From contig CM049310.1 in the NCBI GenBank assembly GCA_026874595.1, positions 70,338,556-70,402,555 on the forward strand: a DNA stretch of 64,000 nucleotides, read 5' to 3'. Shown one piece after another: positions 1 through 13,304 of the stretch; position 1 is the stretch's first letter, and every line of letters starts with the position of its first letter. The notes under the pieces were generated by a model that saw nothing but the letters and a program-made list of their open reading frames with translations, did no database searches and was not told where the DNA came from. Source of the DNA: Sipunculus nudus (taxonomy: Eukaryota; Annelida; Sipuncula; Golfingiida; Sipunculidae). Both the position numbers and the translations under genes were made by a program.

Positions 1-473
1 GAATTGAAACGAATCAATGCGGAGGTTAAGGATCGATTACAATTTAATCGAGGGTTGCAACTCAGTGCATCGATTATTTAATAATGTTACGCTCTAAAGG
101 TAACATAATTTCTTTCGAATTTCGTTGACACTCCAAGACAAGTTGTTAATTCAACTGAGGGTCTTTTATTACCAAAAGTAAAGTTATCACTTCGAAGCAT
201 ATATCACCGGTGAATTTTTTAGATATCATGCTCACAAGGTAAATGTTAACAAACGCCGGCCGAACGGCTTGGGTGACGACTATAAGGCTGAGGGCTAAAA
301 AGACCCATTGTCAAATGACATATAATGCTTCCATTACCTGATCTTTTTTTAAGCAATAAAATATCTTGGAAGAATACAAACGCCGGCGGTGTAGGCGTAA
401 CATATCCAGGAACAAAACTACCAACTATACAAACTACCAACAAAAGATTCTAAATACATACTAGTATTCCCAC

Positions 474-504
<31 letters not shown>

Positions 505-917
505 AAGAAATTGCACGGCATAAATTAGAAATAACAGACAGTTAACACCAGGAAGTAAATGGTTATATTTACAATCTGTTATTTAATACTCGCCAATTCC
601 AACACCTGTTTTCCATCCTTTTGAGAGGAGTCACGTATCTTTGCTTTGGTTGACGTCACAATTAAAGCCTGCAAATACTATAATATTTGTCTAGACACTT
701 CCTGATCATAATAAGGTTATTTTTTGTTAACAAAAATCTATATCAGTTATAGCTTATAGCATACCTGTTTTCACACTTCCTAATTCCTTTCGTTCCTGCA
801 TGAATAGAAATACGATCTATCACATCGTATATACAGGTCAACAAGGGCCTAGTTACAACTGAGCTACGATCACCGGGGACCGCGATCAGTCATAGAAAGC
901 AGGCGGTCGTAGCGACT
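1..917. other. Non-coding AT-rich sequence
   Basis: No recognisable gene. It contains a TA tract (473-498) and two AACGCCGGC motifs (about 253-261 and 379-387) that resemble the subterminal motif of the element at 46.8-48.0 kb, but without terminal repeats. Confidence 0.5.
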
Positions 918-1126
918 CAGGTGCGGCTCCAGGATTTAGGAAAAGGAGGGGTCTAACACAGGAGGACAAATGAGTCTAAAAAGTCTAAAAATAAGGTCCC
1001 AATACCCGGGAAAGGGGGTCCAGGCCGCAAAAATGGGTCTGAAACCCTTGAAGAAGCTATACCGGCGGCTGAAACGGGGGGAGGGGGATTTCGACCTCCT
1101 GGACCCTCCCCTTGGATCCGCTTCTG
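918..1126 (+). mobile_element. Short hAT-like non-autonomous element, copy 1
   Basis: About 209 bp. It begins CAGGTGCGGCTCCAGG and ends GGATCCGCTTCTG, so the ends are imperfect inverted repeats. The interior matches copies at 23818-24000 and 54085-54314 (shared 'AGGATTTAGG', 'GGTCC', 'CTGGACC' blocks). The 100-residue open frame inside is a by-product of the repeat. Target duplication is not clear. Confidence 0.65.
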
Positions 1127-3003
1127 CAACTGACTACGACTATTTGACAGTTGCGGTCACAAACAGTTGCGACTTGTCATACGACCAGCATAAGACAATC
1201 CCTGACAATCTTGCGACTACTCACATGTGTTCATGCGATAGTAATATTGCTGTTGTGAGACCACCTTTATGACCGATCTTTGGTCGTAGAGGCAAATTGT
1301 TGGTGGCGACTGGGTAAAGCCATCGTAAGACCGTCGCATGATGGTCTGCCACCTTTTTAAGACAAGATCACTCCTGTCACAGGAGGTTTTTGTGCAGGAT
1401 CAAAGACCTCAGAGCCCTAAGACTGATTTTTCTTCCTGTGATCACAAGTGACTTGTCGTACGACCGTCTTACAATTATCCGTGACTTAGAACGACTGCAA
1501 GTTGTCACGAGTCGTAGCTGGCTGTCTGTGACTGGGCATTAACGCAGACTTTGACGAAGACTACTTTCCTGACAGGGCTTTCCAAACTTTCATTTCAAAG
1601 AATTATGAATATCTTTCGTTTATTCACGGAAGAACCTGAATTACGTTCATGGTTATCGATGCCACCTCATCTAAAGTTCTTTCATAACGCTTCCAGTGAA
1701 CCAGATATAAAGTTCATTACTAAAGGTCCTTAGAGGATTCAAATGAGGAGAGGAATTTATGATGTTCATATTACATCCTGCTGGGTTAGGTCACGATTGT
1801 AAGATGTGTTTTCAAAAGTTGAATGAGTTTGTTTACATGTATATATATTACAGTTACAAATATATTATTTGTGGAATATCATGCTGACTATACATTTTGA
1901 GGGTTAAATGAGAATTATTTGATTAAATATATATTACAAATGTGAATACACACATAATTAAGAAGTTAATTAAACAATTACAGTCCGTTTGTTTCCGAAT
2001 GGTCAAACTCTTTAACGTTCTTAATAATAGGACTTCTCAGTATAACAGAATAGGTTTCATGAGAAAGTGACAATAAGGATTAACTTCACAATGGTAAATC
2101 GTATAGAAATTAGATTATCTTGATATATTTACACACTGCATTTTACTGAGGTACTCTGGATAACCTTTATATATCCTATGACTGCGCATGTGTAAAATAA
2201 AGTAAGAGCTAACGTTATATTCTAAAAAAAAAACATGTACCATGAACAAATATGTTCCTTGTACATATCTCTTTTTGGTACATGACGTAAATATATAATT
2301 TATGGTTTCCGATGTTCACAATCTCGGATTCCTAAACAGAAAAGTTATATTTGGTTGACTTGACACTGAAGGCTGCGCATGCCCCATGAGAAGTATCTTC
2401 CTGGTATATATATAATATATATCTCTCTTTTTTCCTGACCTTGTTCTGCTCAAATGAATAATATACTATTTAAAAATATCCATCAAATCATAGCTTTCAT
2501 TTATAGAATATCCTCTTAATATTCTTTAATTTTAATAAAATTATTTTTATATAATGCTTTGCTTTTGTTGCAGTTGATGATACTTTGAGCGGCTTACATT
2601 CGTTAACTGAAACGGTTAACTTTGTGAGGCAGCATATTTTAATAGTTATATATTATTAAAATGATATGAGAATCCATGCAGTTATATATCATTGAAAAGG
2701 ATATGAGAATCCCTTAATTACTTATTTTTTATAAATTTGTATCCCCCTTTAGTACAAGGTTTGGATTATGAGCTGGGATAACACAACATGTTCTTTTTCT
2801 TCCAGATTCTCAAGTCTTTGTTCTTATAAAACCAGCTAAGACACCCAATTAAATAACTATATATAAAGATCTTTGAAAGTTATATGCATGTAATATAGGT
2901 CTATTTGTTCATGTTACTCCGAGCCCGCTGCCGTTATTGTTCAATTTATTATTGTCGATATACATTTGCGTTGAATATGAGGAATAGTGAAAAGGGAATT
3001 AAG

Positions 3004-3008
<5 letters not shown>

Positions 3009-3070
<62 letters not shown>
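3009..3070. repeat. (TA)n microsatellite
   Basis: About 31 uninterrupted TA units. Confidence 0.95.
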
Positions 3071-3073
<3 letters not shown>

Positions 3074-3792
3074 TAGAAGACCTTATTCAATAGGAATCAA
3101 GTTAGAGTTAAAAATCCAGTCACAGGTTACTCCATATAGCTAGGATGCAGGAAGACACGTGTATATATTTAACACATTCCTATAGTCACGCCTCAAATTC
3201 CTGAACGGAAACATGATTTACTTGAGGCCAGGAGGTAGCACGTGCTACTCCAAAGTGTCTTCCTGGTGCAGGCATTTTCCAGAATCCTGCAAGGCCTGTT
3301 TTGAACAGATATATCATACATACTGCAAAACAGCTCGGCTGTCAAAGCCTTCCTCTGTTAAGACTTAGGTGCACTTTTTTTTAAAATAAATTTCGTAATA
3401 ACTCCATACGAAAGAGCACTATATCCATAACGGTAATTTCCTTCACTGAACTGTGCTGATTTGGTTAAGTTTGACGTTGATACTTTTATAAGAATCCATA
3501 ATTCAGTGAGGATTAAAATGGTCAACTTAAAGGTATCGCTTATTTTTGCAACATATACACGTTGCGCTGATTATATATGACTGAAAATTACACGAGAATT
3601 CTGTCAAATGGATTTCTAACTTGAAATATATTCGCATCAATATGACAGAAATTGTGTGCTTGGGTAAAGAAGTAAATGTATGTTCATTTACTTTCAGGTG
3701 CTCGAGACTCTGTAATAATATATGAACCCAGGATCTCTTATTGAAATTATTATATATAGAAGGCCACTGGAGGGAGCTAAGTAATATAAAAG

Positions 3793-3794
<2 letters not shown>

Positions 3795-3837
<43 letters not shown>
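3795..3837. repeat. (AT)n microsatellite
   Basis: About 21 uninterrupted AT units. Confidence 0.95.
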
Positions 3838-3841
<4 letters not shown>

Positions 3842-4237
3842 CACACATGTACATTTATACCTCGCATTGAAAATAATGTAACAGCTTGTGCCTGTTACTA
3901 TTCACTTCCTGTTTATATACCTTATTTATAGTTTTGGTCCTCGTTTATCAATTACATGAAAATCCTTAATTAATCAATGAGGTGAATTTGAAAACGGTGA
4001 TCACACAAGGACAGACCGTATGGGATTGGAATGCATGTGAAATCGGTCTTGAAATATATTTTAAGATGATATTGCACAGATAAAACAGTGTGTTAGTCAA
4101 AGAAAGCATAACACCCTCCTTCCCTCAAATTAACCGACAATTAATTCTACATCTGCATCAAAATCTGGGCCATCCTCACCTTCTTCTTTGCCTCGGGTCT
4201 CTGCACTGATGGTTAATGATGTCAACAGTTCTAGATA

Positions 4238-4398
4238 CAGTAAATCCTCGAAACTACGACCACCAGCGGATCCTCGATAAAGAAGCTGCATTTGCGAGGT
4301 GGTTGTCTAAGCGAGGTATTATATAGAGAGTGAAAAAGAATCGGATCTCGTAAGAGGTGGTCGCTGTTTTGAGGTGATGGTTAAGCGAGGTTTTATTG
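4238..4398. mobile_element. 161-bp inverted-repeat element (MITE) flanked by TA
   Basis: Starts CAGTAAATCCTCGAAACTAC and ends with the reverse complement of CAATAAAACCTCGCTTAACC. It is flanked by TA on both sides (4236-4237 and 4399-4400). CAGT-type ends with TA target duplication suggest a non-autonomous Tc1/mariner-pogo class element. It has no coding capacity. Confidence 0.65.
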
Positions 4399-4399
4399 T

Positions 4400-7300
4400 A
4401 TATTATATATAGACAGGTGAAACAAGAGAGACACACAGAAGGACAGGAAGGCATGAGTGGAAACGTAACCTTCTCGCGCGGAGAGTTAAGAGTATTTTAT
4501 CTAAATTTACAATTAAATGAACTTGCTTTAGCAATCGTCTATACATGCAGGGTTCCATGTAGCGCAAATTTAAGGAACACATCACACTCAGTTGCAATGA
4601 GTGTAGAATATAAAGAAAAATATTCAATAGGTAAAGCTAAAATAAAAAGTAGTAATTGGCACACACAACGATAAAGACTGATCAATATTAATAAGGAATC
4701 ATAGTGAACTAATTTAAGAATTTGGTGTTAATTTATTGCTTTATAACTCCCCAGGATCCCTGAGATATGCCAAAGCTATCGATGATTTCAGTTAAATTAT
4801 GCCATTGGTCAAAACACATGAAGTGCTAATAAAGTCAACCTTAATCAGTTAGACAAACTAGTGTCAAGTCATGTGAAGACTCTGGGTGCTATCAAGCAAA
4901 TGATGCCAAGAGACATCAGTGAATTGACCTTAAGGTACAGGTCATGACTAAAACGGTAAATCTTATACACATCTATGAAGTCTGTGAAGGTTTGTTTAAT
5001 TCTGGATGATAACCCAATACCACTGATAAGCAAATGCTGTTTGACCCTTTTATTGCAAAAATAGGTCATAGTGGCCTAATTTCATAAAATGATGTCCACA
5101 ATGCTTATCAATATACGACCAACTGACTGGCTAGGATATGCCTAAGCATGGAGATAGAATTAGATTAGATCTCTATGGTCTAAGATAGAATTTCATTAAA
5201 ACTAGGTCAATATAAAAAATGCAAATAGTGTCCGCAAATAAAGATCAAGTTAGCCCAGATGTTATTAAGTTCAAAGGTGTTATATGGCGTTGATTTCTAC
5301 GAAATTAAAGTCCAGTGAAACCTATGAATGCAATCGGGCTAAGGAGCATATTATGCCTAAAGACGACTATGACTTGACCTTGAAAGCAAAGCTGAAAGTA
5401 ACGGCACCGAGACATTTATTTTTTTTCCACTGCAATGCAAAATTATGAGATAATATTGATAGGTTGGAGCATGTCTGAGACATAAGCTTTTCAAAAGTGA
5501 TGACTTCAACGGACACGGACGGGCACCCTGTACAAACCCCCCCCCCCCCCATGGGCCTTTTGATTAGTCCCCCGCTGTAAAGGTCCACGTCCGTCCGTCT
5601 TGCCCCATTCATTTGTCAAATATATCTAAGACCCCTGCTGCTTTTTTCTAAATTCCCAGATATACTCGGTATACATGTCTAACACTGACATGTGATTATA
5701 ATCTGCCGGTGTCATTTTCCTTTTTACATCCAGTTTGTACGTACTTTTGCAAGTATTTTGATTTTAAAAGGAATTCTTGCCAGGGTTTGGGGATATTTGG
5801 GTATCAGTGATGCCACAGTTTCCTAGTTAAGTACATGGCGCTGGATTTTACAACTCCAACAGCTCTGGGCTCTTGTACCATGTTGGAGTTGTAAAATTAT
5901 GCAGAATGATTCATCCCGGATATATTATTTATACTTACACAGGATCTCTGTATATAGAACATGTTAAACATATGATTAAAAAAATAACTGCTTTTGGAGA
6001 ATTTATTTCAAGACTTTTTTTTTATGCCAGCTAGCACTGACATGCTATGGTAGGCCGTAGGTTTGATTTCTTTGACATTTAACGAGACTTAAATGTTCAA
6101 AGCAGCAGTGTTTTCATTCTAGCAAGTTAATTCAATACCCATGAGACAAAGGTGCATAGAAAGATAAAACGAAGTCAACATGTCCCTGAGGTAGTAATTA
6201 TAACCCTAATTGAAACGTTAATTTGTTGTGAAACGCATAATCTAAACAGTCTATTTCTTTGCAATTAATCTGTTTTTAACAGTTGGATGTATTTTGATTG
6301 CAGTATATTACATTCTAATTGAACAGTCGCTCACCCCCCCCCCCCCCCCCCAGGCCAAAATTTTTTTCGACCTTTTTTTGTTTGTTTTGTTTTATCAGCC
6401 ACGTGTATTCTGGATGCCCGTTACACGGGAATACACACACCCACGTTGGATATAAATTATGGAGGGGTACACACCAGTAATGTTAACAAATGTAACCTTC
6501 CACTTCTATGGAAACCCACCTTTGTTAGGTGTAGGTAGTGCTTGCTAGCATAAATATTATAAAATATAATTAAGGTCAATTCAATGACGTCTTGCAGTAC
6601 CATGACAATAAACATACACAGATGGCCGGCTCTTCAAGAAGAAGCGCCTATAGAAATGTGTGAAAATTGAATTCAAGGTTTTCATTCTCTTTGGCTGGAG
6701 TGCTCAGATATAGAAAATATGTATGAGCATTTCGTTATTGTCACCTAAACTTGATGGACATCCTTGGTGGAACAGACATCTTACAATATGTCAATAATTA
6801 ACTCTGGAATGTTTAAAAATAGGGATGACAGCTATATATGTTCAGAATGCCAAATGTGTAGATACATTTATAGGCCTACACCAGAAAAATGTTCATATGA
6901 TACCATAATTGTTTATTGGAAGTTTTAAGCCACATGACGTATAAAAGAAAATCGACATAAATAGGTTAAAGGGGCGTTCAGGATGCTACCTTGGGGTCAT
7001 TTAGTTCACAAATTAATTACAGTATATCAGATTACAAATCAGGTCATACCATTCGAACTCAGGTTGCCATATTTAATTGTCCAGGGCTCGAAACCTTCAG
7101 AGCCTGAAACACAGCTTGGTCCCCCGAAATAACAAATCAAAGATAAATATTATTAAATAAAATTAAAATTATTTTCTGAAAAACATTAATTGGTCGATTT
7201 TTTAACTTAAAACAATGTGGTCTTATATGGTTACATTTTATTAACCAGCTTGAATAATTAAATATGACAAAGACGTTACTGATGCGGGAAGGAACTTCAA

Positions 7301-7400
7301 TATGATAGTGTTTGTTAGTTGTAAGAACTACCACACCGCCCCCATCCTTCAGCATCCCTCACACCCACACCCTCACACACACACACACACACACACACAT
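4400..7400. other. Non-coding sequence
   Basis: No gene recognised. It contains C homopolymers at 5537-5550 (14 nt) and 6334-6351 (18 nt). Open frames are short and lack coding character. Confidence 0.5.
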
Positions 7401-7421
7401 CATATATATATATATATATAT
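7369..7421. repeat. (CA)n(TA)n compound microsatellite
   Basis: CA repeats to about 7399 followed by TA repeats from 7403. It abuts the inner edge of a hAT-like end fragment (7425-7726). Confidence 0.9.
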
Positions 7422-7424
7422 CGT

Positions 7425-7726
7425 CTGTATGACACATTTAAAGAATATATCACATTTTTAATCACATTTAAAATTTAATACAATTAAGTATAAGGTTTAA
7501 GAAAATAGGGTATTATGTTTCCAGTATAAGTTAATTCTAAATCAGGTTTAGATAAAATAGTTCATAGTTAACACATAAATGGAAACTAATTCTATAATTA
7601 TATTTATTAATATATTTCATTTGCAATAAATAAATATTATTCTTTGAATAATGATGACATTGACTGATCCCCCCTTGCTAAAAAGTTAGGGATATATACC
7701 CCACCCCCCTTTTATTGACGCCCCTG
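7425..7726 (-). mobile_element. End fragment of the CAGGGGCGTCA hAT-like family
   Basis: Read on the minus strand, it starts CAGGGGCGTCAATAAAAG at 7726 and matches the left 300 bp of the element at 42731: shared 'CAATGT', 'TTCCATTTATG', 'CTTAAACCTTA' and 'CAGACGATA/CAGACAATA' blocks in the same order. It breaks off at the TA/CA microsatellite. The second terminal repeat is not found. Confidence 0.6.
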
Positions 7727-7780
7727 ATAATGTTTACTATAGCACACCCGACACACTTAACACTTGTTATCCTGTGCCAG

Positions 7781-7855
7781 GGTGTTGAATCCCTCCATTT
7801 TGTGAGATCCTGAATCCGCCCCCGTCATGACCGGGGGGGGGGGGGGGGGGGGGGG
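7781..7855 (-). repeat. GGGGCGGAT-type terminal fragment with a 23-nt G tract
   Basis: On the minus strand it reads GGGGGCGGATTCAGGATC, like the left end of the 918/23818/54085 family. It is immediately followed on the plus strand by a G homopolymer at 7833-7855. Confidence 0.4.
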
Positions 7856-7899
7856 AGCGGGTTAGCACTGCAGGAGAGGAGCCATTTGCGGGTATTGCA

Positions 7900-8440
7900 C
7901 AGTATGTAGAACAGTTTTTATTGCAATATTTCTTCCTTTCTTCCTTTAAATTTCCCTTTAATTGCATGCTAACAAATGTTATTGCTTTGAAGAGGTGATG
8001 GGTGCAAAAAGAACTTATCTGTCGAAATCTGGAAAATAAGTTAGAATTGAACTTGATATGTCCGTTAACACTTATCATTAGAATATTTGAAACCTAAATA
8101 CAAGTAATATGATTTTAAGATCAGCTTTCGTATTAACCTCTGTTAATGCAATTAGGAAATATAAAATGCATAAATCCAACTGTACTGACATTTAACATGC
8201 ATATTAATTTTACGTATTTGAGCCTTATGTCTGTTTTAATGTAATGAAATGGACAGTCGAGTGGTAAAACGCTCGACTATCTCCACTGGCGCCCGAGGTT
8301 TTATCAATATCGTTTCCAATAAGAGTGGTTGTTATGGCGAATTCCTCCTTGTCCTTCGCTTTCCTCCTACCATGTATATATACTACCGAACACCAACATA
8401 CGAGCCATGAAGAGTGGCTTGTAATAGTAATAATAAATAA
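7900..8440 (+). repeat. Dispersed repeat block A, copy 1, with a tRNA-like segment
   Basis: 7900-8090 aligns by eye with 10860-11060 (both contain 'TTGCATGCTAAC', then 'GAGGTGA', then 'ACTT'). 8220-8430 matches the reverse complement of 12835-13000, including 'GTAATGAAA' then 'GGACAGTCGA' and 'TGGTAAAACGCTCG'. The 'GTCGAGTGGTAAAACGCTCGACT' core looks like a tRNA D-arm/box A, suggesting a decayed tRNA-derived SINE. Confidence 0.45.
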
Positions 8441-8462
8441 CTTTACAGTCCATATTAACTAA

Positions 8463-8582
8463 TTATATATCAATAGCGTAAGGCGATTTTTGTAATTTTA
8501 CGTATCTCCTCTGATACTACCGCACGGTTTGCCATGATTTCTGACATACATATGCTCAGGGTTTGTCCGAAGAGATTCCACC
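8463..8582 (+). repeat. Dispersed repeat block B, copy 1
   Basis: About 120 bp, highly similar to 10311-10428: shared 'AATAGCGTAA', 'TCTCCTCTGA', 'GACATACATATGCTC' and 'GGGTTTGTCCGAAGA'. Confidence 0.7.
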
Positions 8583-9836
8583 CACTTTTATTTGCAATAT
8601 TTGCGTATTACGTGCATAATTAATAATTTTAATATTTGCTCCCCCGCGGGCGCCTCTTTTCTTTGTGTCTTCGGGCCTGGTAACACAATGGCCACAGAGT
8701 GTTTGATGTTTTTCTCCGGGGGCCCTATCTGGGCTTTTTTTAAATTTGCGGTGACCGGCCCGAAATAATCCCCATTGGTGATCCCTTCTCAAAAGGCAAC
8801 CGCCGCGCAGCGAAAAGGTCTATTGTGCACAAGGAGATCTCGCGTGAGGAAAATGCTCAAAAGGGGGATCTTTCAAAGAATGAAAATTTTCCGAGCGGTA
8901 GTGAATGCAGGGTAGTGTGTAAAACCCGAACCCCACGGTCCCCGGACCCCATAAACCTATTTCCTCATTTTCCATTATTTATACCGATAAAAACACCACT
9001 ATTGTTGATGTAAGGACAGAGCAAAGTCCCTAAATGTTGCACGTTTGTAAATGACCGATTCACTGAAAGATTTATAATTACAAAAATAATTCGATGAAGA
9101 CGGACCTCATTTACTTGAATTTGCCGACTGTTCAATTTTGACGGACCCCAGTAACCACCGCTCATATTTTTATTTATGACTAAAAGAGGACAAAAATAGC
9201 ACAAAAATGTCACACACTAAATATAATATTTGTTATTTTAAATGAAAATATAATAGTGCGGACACAGTGGGGGAGATTTAATTTGAAGTGCACTAACAGT
9301 TGAGCGGACCTGAGACTGATATATCAGAGCACTTCCAAAAAACAACAGGTTTCGTGCTCCGTTCATAACAACCATGCAATTTTAAAGTTGGCAATAATAT
9401 AAATACCGAAAGGAATTTTTTATCACTTGCATTTCAAGCAACTACAGGTTCCAACATAATGATTTTGTAAATGTTTTAAATTATAATACTTTTTAAAACG
9501 CTACACAAATAGCAAAAAATAAATAGCAAATATAAAATTATGAATAAAAACTGAGACAGAAATGTAAAAAATACAGATACAAACACAATAATAAATCACA
9601 AATGTGTCATGGCAAAAAGTGATGTCAAATACATGTATGTACTAAAGAAATGATAAAACAACGAGAAAACGGGGTCCGTGTAATCCCTAAGGTCCGTGCC
9701 CCAGGGTCCGTAAGTGTTTTTTTTTTTGTTGCAAAACAGACTATTTTTTGTTTCAACCAAACATAATATAAAATACGATTATGCTAAATATCTGGACAAA
9801 TTACCATGAGAGTTTAAGAATTACAAATTTTTCTTG

Positions 9837-9885
9837 GGTTCCGGGATTCGGAGTGGGTTCCGGGATTCGGAGTGGGATCCGGGTT
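9837..9885 (+). repeat. 19-bp tandem repeat, 2.5 copies
   Basis: Unit GGGTTCCGGGATTCGGAGT occurs twice exactly, then a partial third. Confidence 0.85.
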
Positions 9886-10310
9886 TAACACACTGCCTGA
9901 ACGCAGTGACTGTCTCGCTGGAAAACATTGGTTCAGCTTTCAAACAGAAAGGAGTGCGTGATATTTAAAAATATATACAGCCATTAAATGTACCACATAA
10001 TATAATGCTACCACGAACTTTTGCGCAGCGGGATTGCCCACCATGTGAGTGCTCAGTTTTTGTGCGTTATAACCGGAATGCAATTATCGAGATCACGTCG
10101 CAGCGCTGTACTGTACTACCATGCAAGATAACAGGTTCCTTTTCTGGCGGATTTACGGGCGCGGAGGGCAACTTTAAATGGCGATGTTCAGCATAATATA
10201 TATTTTAATATAAAATGATTTTATTTAACATATAAAATTCTTCGAAAATTCTCCGGCCAACCTCTCGGCTTCAATTAGAGTTTTATGCATAACACCATGC
10301 ATATAATGGA

Positions 10311-10428
10311 TCTATATATTAATAGCGTAACGCGATTTGTGTGAAGTTACATGTCTCCTCTGACACTACGGTTTGCCGTGATTTTTGACATACATATGCT
10401 CCGGGTTTGTCCGAAGACATTCCACCAT
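10311..10428 (+). repeat. Dispersed repeat block B, copy 2
   Basis: Direct copy of 8463-8582; see that entry for shared blocks. Confidence 0.7.
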
Positions 10429-10677
10429 TCGGACAAGAACATATTCGTCCAGGTCATTCAGACTCCGACACAAGGTTAACTCAGAGACTTAACACTTATA
10501 CCAAATGTCGGATTTAAAGAGACAGTAACATTGTACACCCAAGACATGAAACTATGACAGACTACTTGACATCAGAACTAAATGCGTAGCACGGGTAATT
10601 GCTAGTATATTATAATAAAATAAATTAGACAATCCATATGATAAAGTTTATCTTGCTTAAAACTTTTTATCAGATTG

Positions 10678-11275
10678 AATGCGTGCGTGGCTGGATACAG
10701 ACCTATGTAAGAAGCTCAAATTTGTCAGCTGTATAGATTCTGCCTTGTGTGTACCTACTGAAATTGAAATTAAAGTCCCTTTTCCATCAGCACACCCAAT
10801 GGTAAAACTTGATAAAATTTATTGAATGCTGCACTTTTAAATGAAAGTGTCATTTTCTGGGATAGGTTTTATTATATATTTAATATATTATATCTGATTT
10901 CCTCGGTTTGATACTCCTTTATTTGCATGCTAACGAATGTATAACTGCTTTGCAGAGGTGAGGGATGAAAGAAACTTAGGTATCCTGTCTGGTATCAAAG
11001 TGGGAGCTTGATATATCCGTGAAGAATAGTTAGGATTTTTAAAAATCTTCATATTTTACCATCAATTCAACATTCGTGTAAATCTTCATTAGTGCAATTA
11101 CAAAATATCAAATAGTTCTGCTGGAATTTAATCTACATGTACAAGTTACATGTATTTGAACACCAGTCTGTCTCAAAGGAAAGACTTTTTTATAATTTAT
11201 TTAGAATACATGCGTGCATGACAGGATTCGCGCTTATGTGGAAGCTCACACCTGTTTGCTGTATAGATTTTAAGC
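10678..11275 (+). repeat. Dispersed repeat block A, copy 2, with an internal direct repeat
   Basis: 10860-11200 resembles 7900-8240. In addition, 10678-10740 and 11211-11273 are direct copies of each other ('ATGCGTGC', then 'GAAGCTCA', then 'GCTGTATAGATT'). Confidence 0.45.
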
Positions 11276-12040
11276 TTCTTTAGCAATGAAGTGATGGCTT
11301 TCAGCATGTATGTTGGCATGAAAACAGAATCAACACACCTGCGCAGCATGTTGCTGTATGCTGCCTATGTACTGTGATGATGAATGCAAGAAATGATCAA
11401 CACTCGTGTTCATACCTTTGCAGATTACTAAAATTGTAATATGGTGATGGTGCAGACTTTAGACTGTATGCTCGTATGAAGAACCAACACGTGTCAGTTA
11501 CGTATCACTGCCCTTTGTTGTGATGCTATATTTCTGATATAAAACGTGTTCCTTCCCAACGTTGCCATTGAAGTTCACTTTGCATAATGCGTTGGTGTCA
11601 ACAAAATACTTTCATTTTCTGTTATTATTTGTAGATTCATGTAGTACATGCATATATTGTTAAAATTTTTACTGCATGTATGATTCGGTGCTACCAGGTT
11701 CAAGCTAGCTGATCTTTCATGGATGGATTCTAAGAAAATGGTATAGCAAGGCAGAAGATAGAAAGTCGAATTCACAAACAAGGTTGAAAAAATATCATAC
11801 ACCCTCAGGTTTCAGATATGCATTCTATCTTCATCAACTTGATTACCTAAAAATTCAATACAAAGTTTGGTTTGAGTTTTTATCGACCTGATTGGTGAAT
11901 GTAACTTTTCTGTGCTTTCAGCTTCAGAGCTCTGGCAACTTTGTAAAGTTACACTTTCCCTTTATGGCAGATTTATGCCGAAATGCAGAATGCTTGGAAA
12001 ACCTGTATTTTATACCACTCGTTTCATCAAGGGAACATAT

Positions 12041-12081
12041 CCCACCTCCCCTCCGCCTGAATAAATCCTGGCTACGCCCCT
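12041..12081 (-). repeat. Terminal fragment of a GGGGCG-type element
   Basis: On the minus strand it reads AGGGGCGTAGCCAGGATTTA, resembling the left end of the 918/23818/54085 family. Confidence 0.4.
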
Positions 12082-12834
12082 AAAATCGTAAGAGTACTTC
12101 TGAATATTATTAATGAACAGAACATTTCATTACATAATTTTTTTTGTAATATTACCTGCATTTTTTATAACCTTCGCCTGAATATTTCTTTCAGATTTGG
12201 CAGGACAAGAGCGTTTTTCTTCTGATAAAACACCCATAATTCCAACTTACTATCTGTTCTTTTTATCTTATGTGCAAGGTTCGGTGCGATCTACAATTGT
12301 GCCTCCTGTGCTCATGAGGATAAATTATTTAAATAAATGAAGCAAATATTTCTTATTTCTCATAATTATAATATTTTATAAAAGCGCACATTATATAAGC
12401 AAACGAAGTATTTTAGACAACACTTGGAAATGCAAAGTCAATGATAGCTTATTGGTGTCTCAATGGTATAATGGTGAAATCTCGCCACAAACTAAGAGAT
12501 TTGCTCTAATGTCAAAACGATAGGTTACGAATTCTTTCTAACAACATCCCATCTTTATTATATGGATAACCTCATTTTCATTGAATAGAAAGTGATACCA
12601 ACAGGCCTAAATATATCGTTTTAAAAGAAAGCGTAGCATACAGCATAATGTTGTGAGCCTCTAAATATGAACTGATTCTGTCTTCATGCAAGCAAAGAGT
12701 CTGTAAGTCAATCACCTCAAAGCAAAAGAGCCATTAACTTATAAACATATAAAATTTCGTTTACAGTGATTGTAAAACTGTTTATAATAACAACAAGGCA
12801 CTTTCCATGGCTAGGATGGCGAAGTGGTGGATGG

Positions 12835-13000
12835 AATAATAGGACACAAAGAAAACAACCGACTCTGTACGGTATACTACAACCTACCCCATAGCAAAAT
12901 CGGGGACAGAAACTGATCGCAAGTGAAGAGAGCCGAGCGTTTTACCAATCGACTGTCCTTTTCATTACATTGAAAGAGACATAGTGTTCAAATACTTGAA
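12835..13000 (-). repeat. tRNA-like dispersed repeat (SINE candidate), inverted copy
   Basis: The reverse complement matches 8220-8430: 'AATGTAATGAAAAGGACAGT', then 'TGGTAAAACGCTCG', later 'CCATGGAAAGTGCCTTG'. It is decayed and no clear box B is seen. Confidence 0.4.
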
Positions 13001-13304
13001 ATTAACAAATATATTAAATTTCAGCAGGGTAATCAACAAATACGTTTTACCGTTAGATGTGCTGGTAAAAATTTTAGCACATTTTCAATACCAGCAAAAT
13101 CAGACTTCATTCACACATTCATGATATAGACCTGAAACCCTTATAGATGGGATTTCTCGACCCCAATAACATAGAAACACTGCATTTGCAATGCATTCTA
13201 TAATATAACCGGCTATATTTAATCCATCTTTTAACAAGATTTGGTGAATTCCGCTCGGCCCCATACTCTGAACATATGGAGTATGGCCTGGAATATTATT
13301 ATGC

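Larger units (their letters stand above)
1130..4235. other. Non-coding sequence with a diverged repeat pair and TA tracts
   Basis: No gene is supported. About 2320-2400 and 3185-3270 are diverged direct copies: both have 'ATTCCTAAACAG/ATTCCTGAACGG' and end near 'TCTTCCTGGT'. TA microsatellites occupy 3009-3070 and 3795-3837 and create artefactual Ile-Tyr open frames. Confidence 0.5.

Noticed and set aside
970-1272. 100-residue plus-strand frame
   Set aside because: Mostly within a short hAT-like repeat that recurs at 23.8 and 54.1 kb.
8251-8320. Functional tRNA gene
   Set aside because: Only a D-arm-like segment is seen. Box B and the acceptor stem are missing, and it is shared with another repeat copy.
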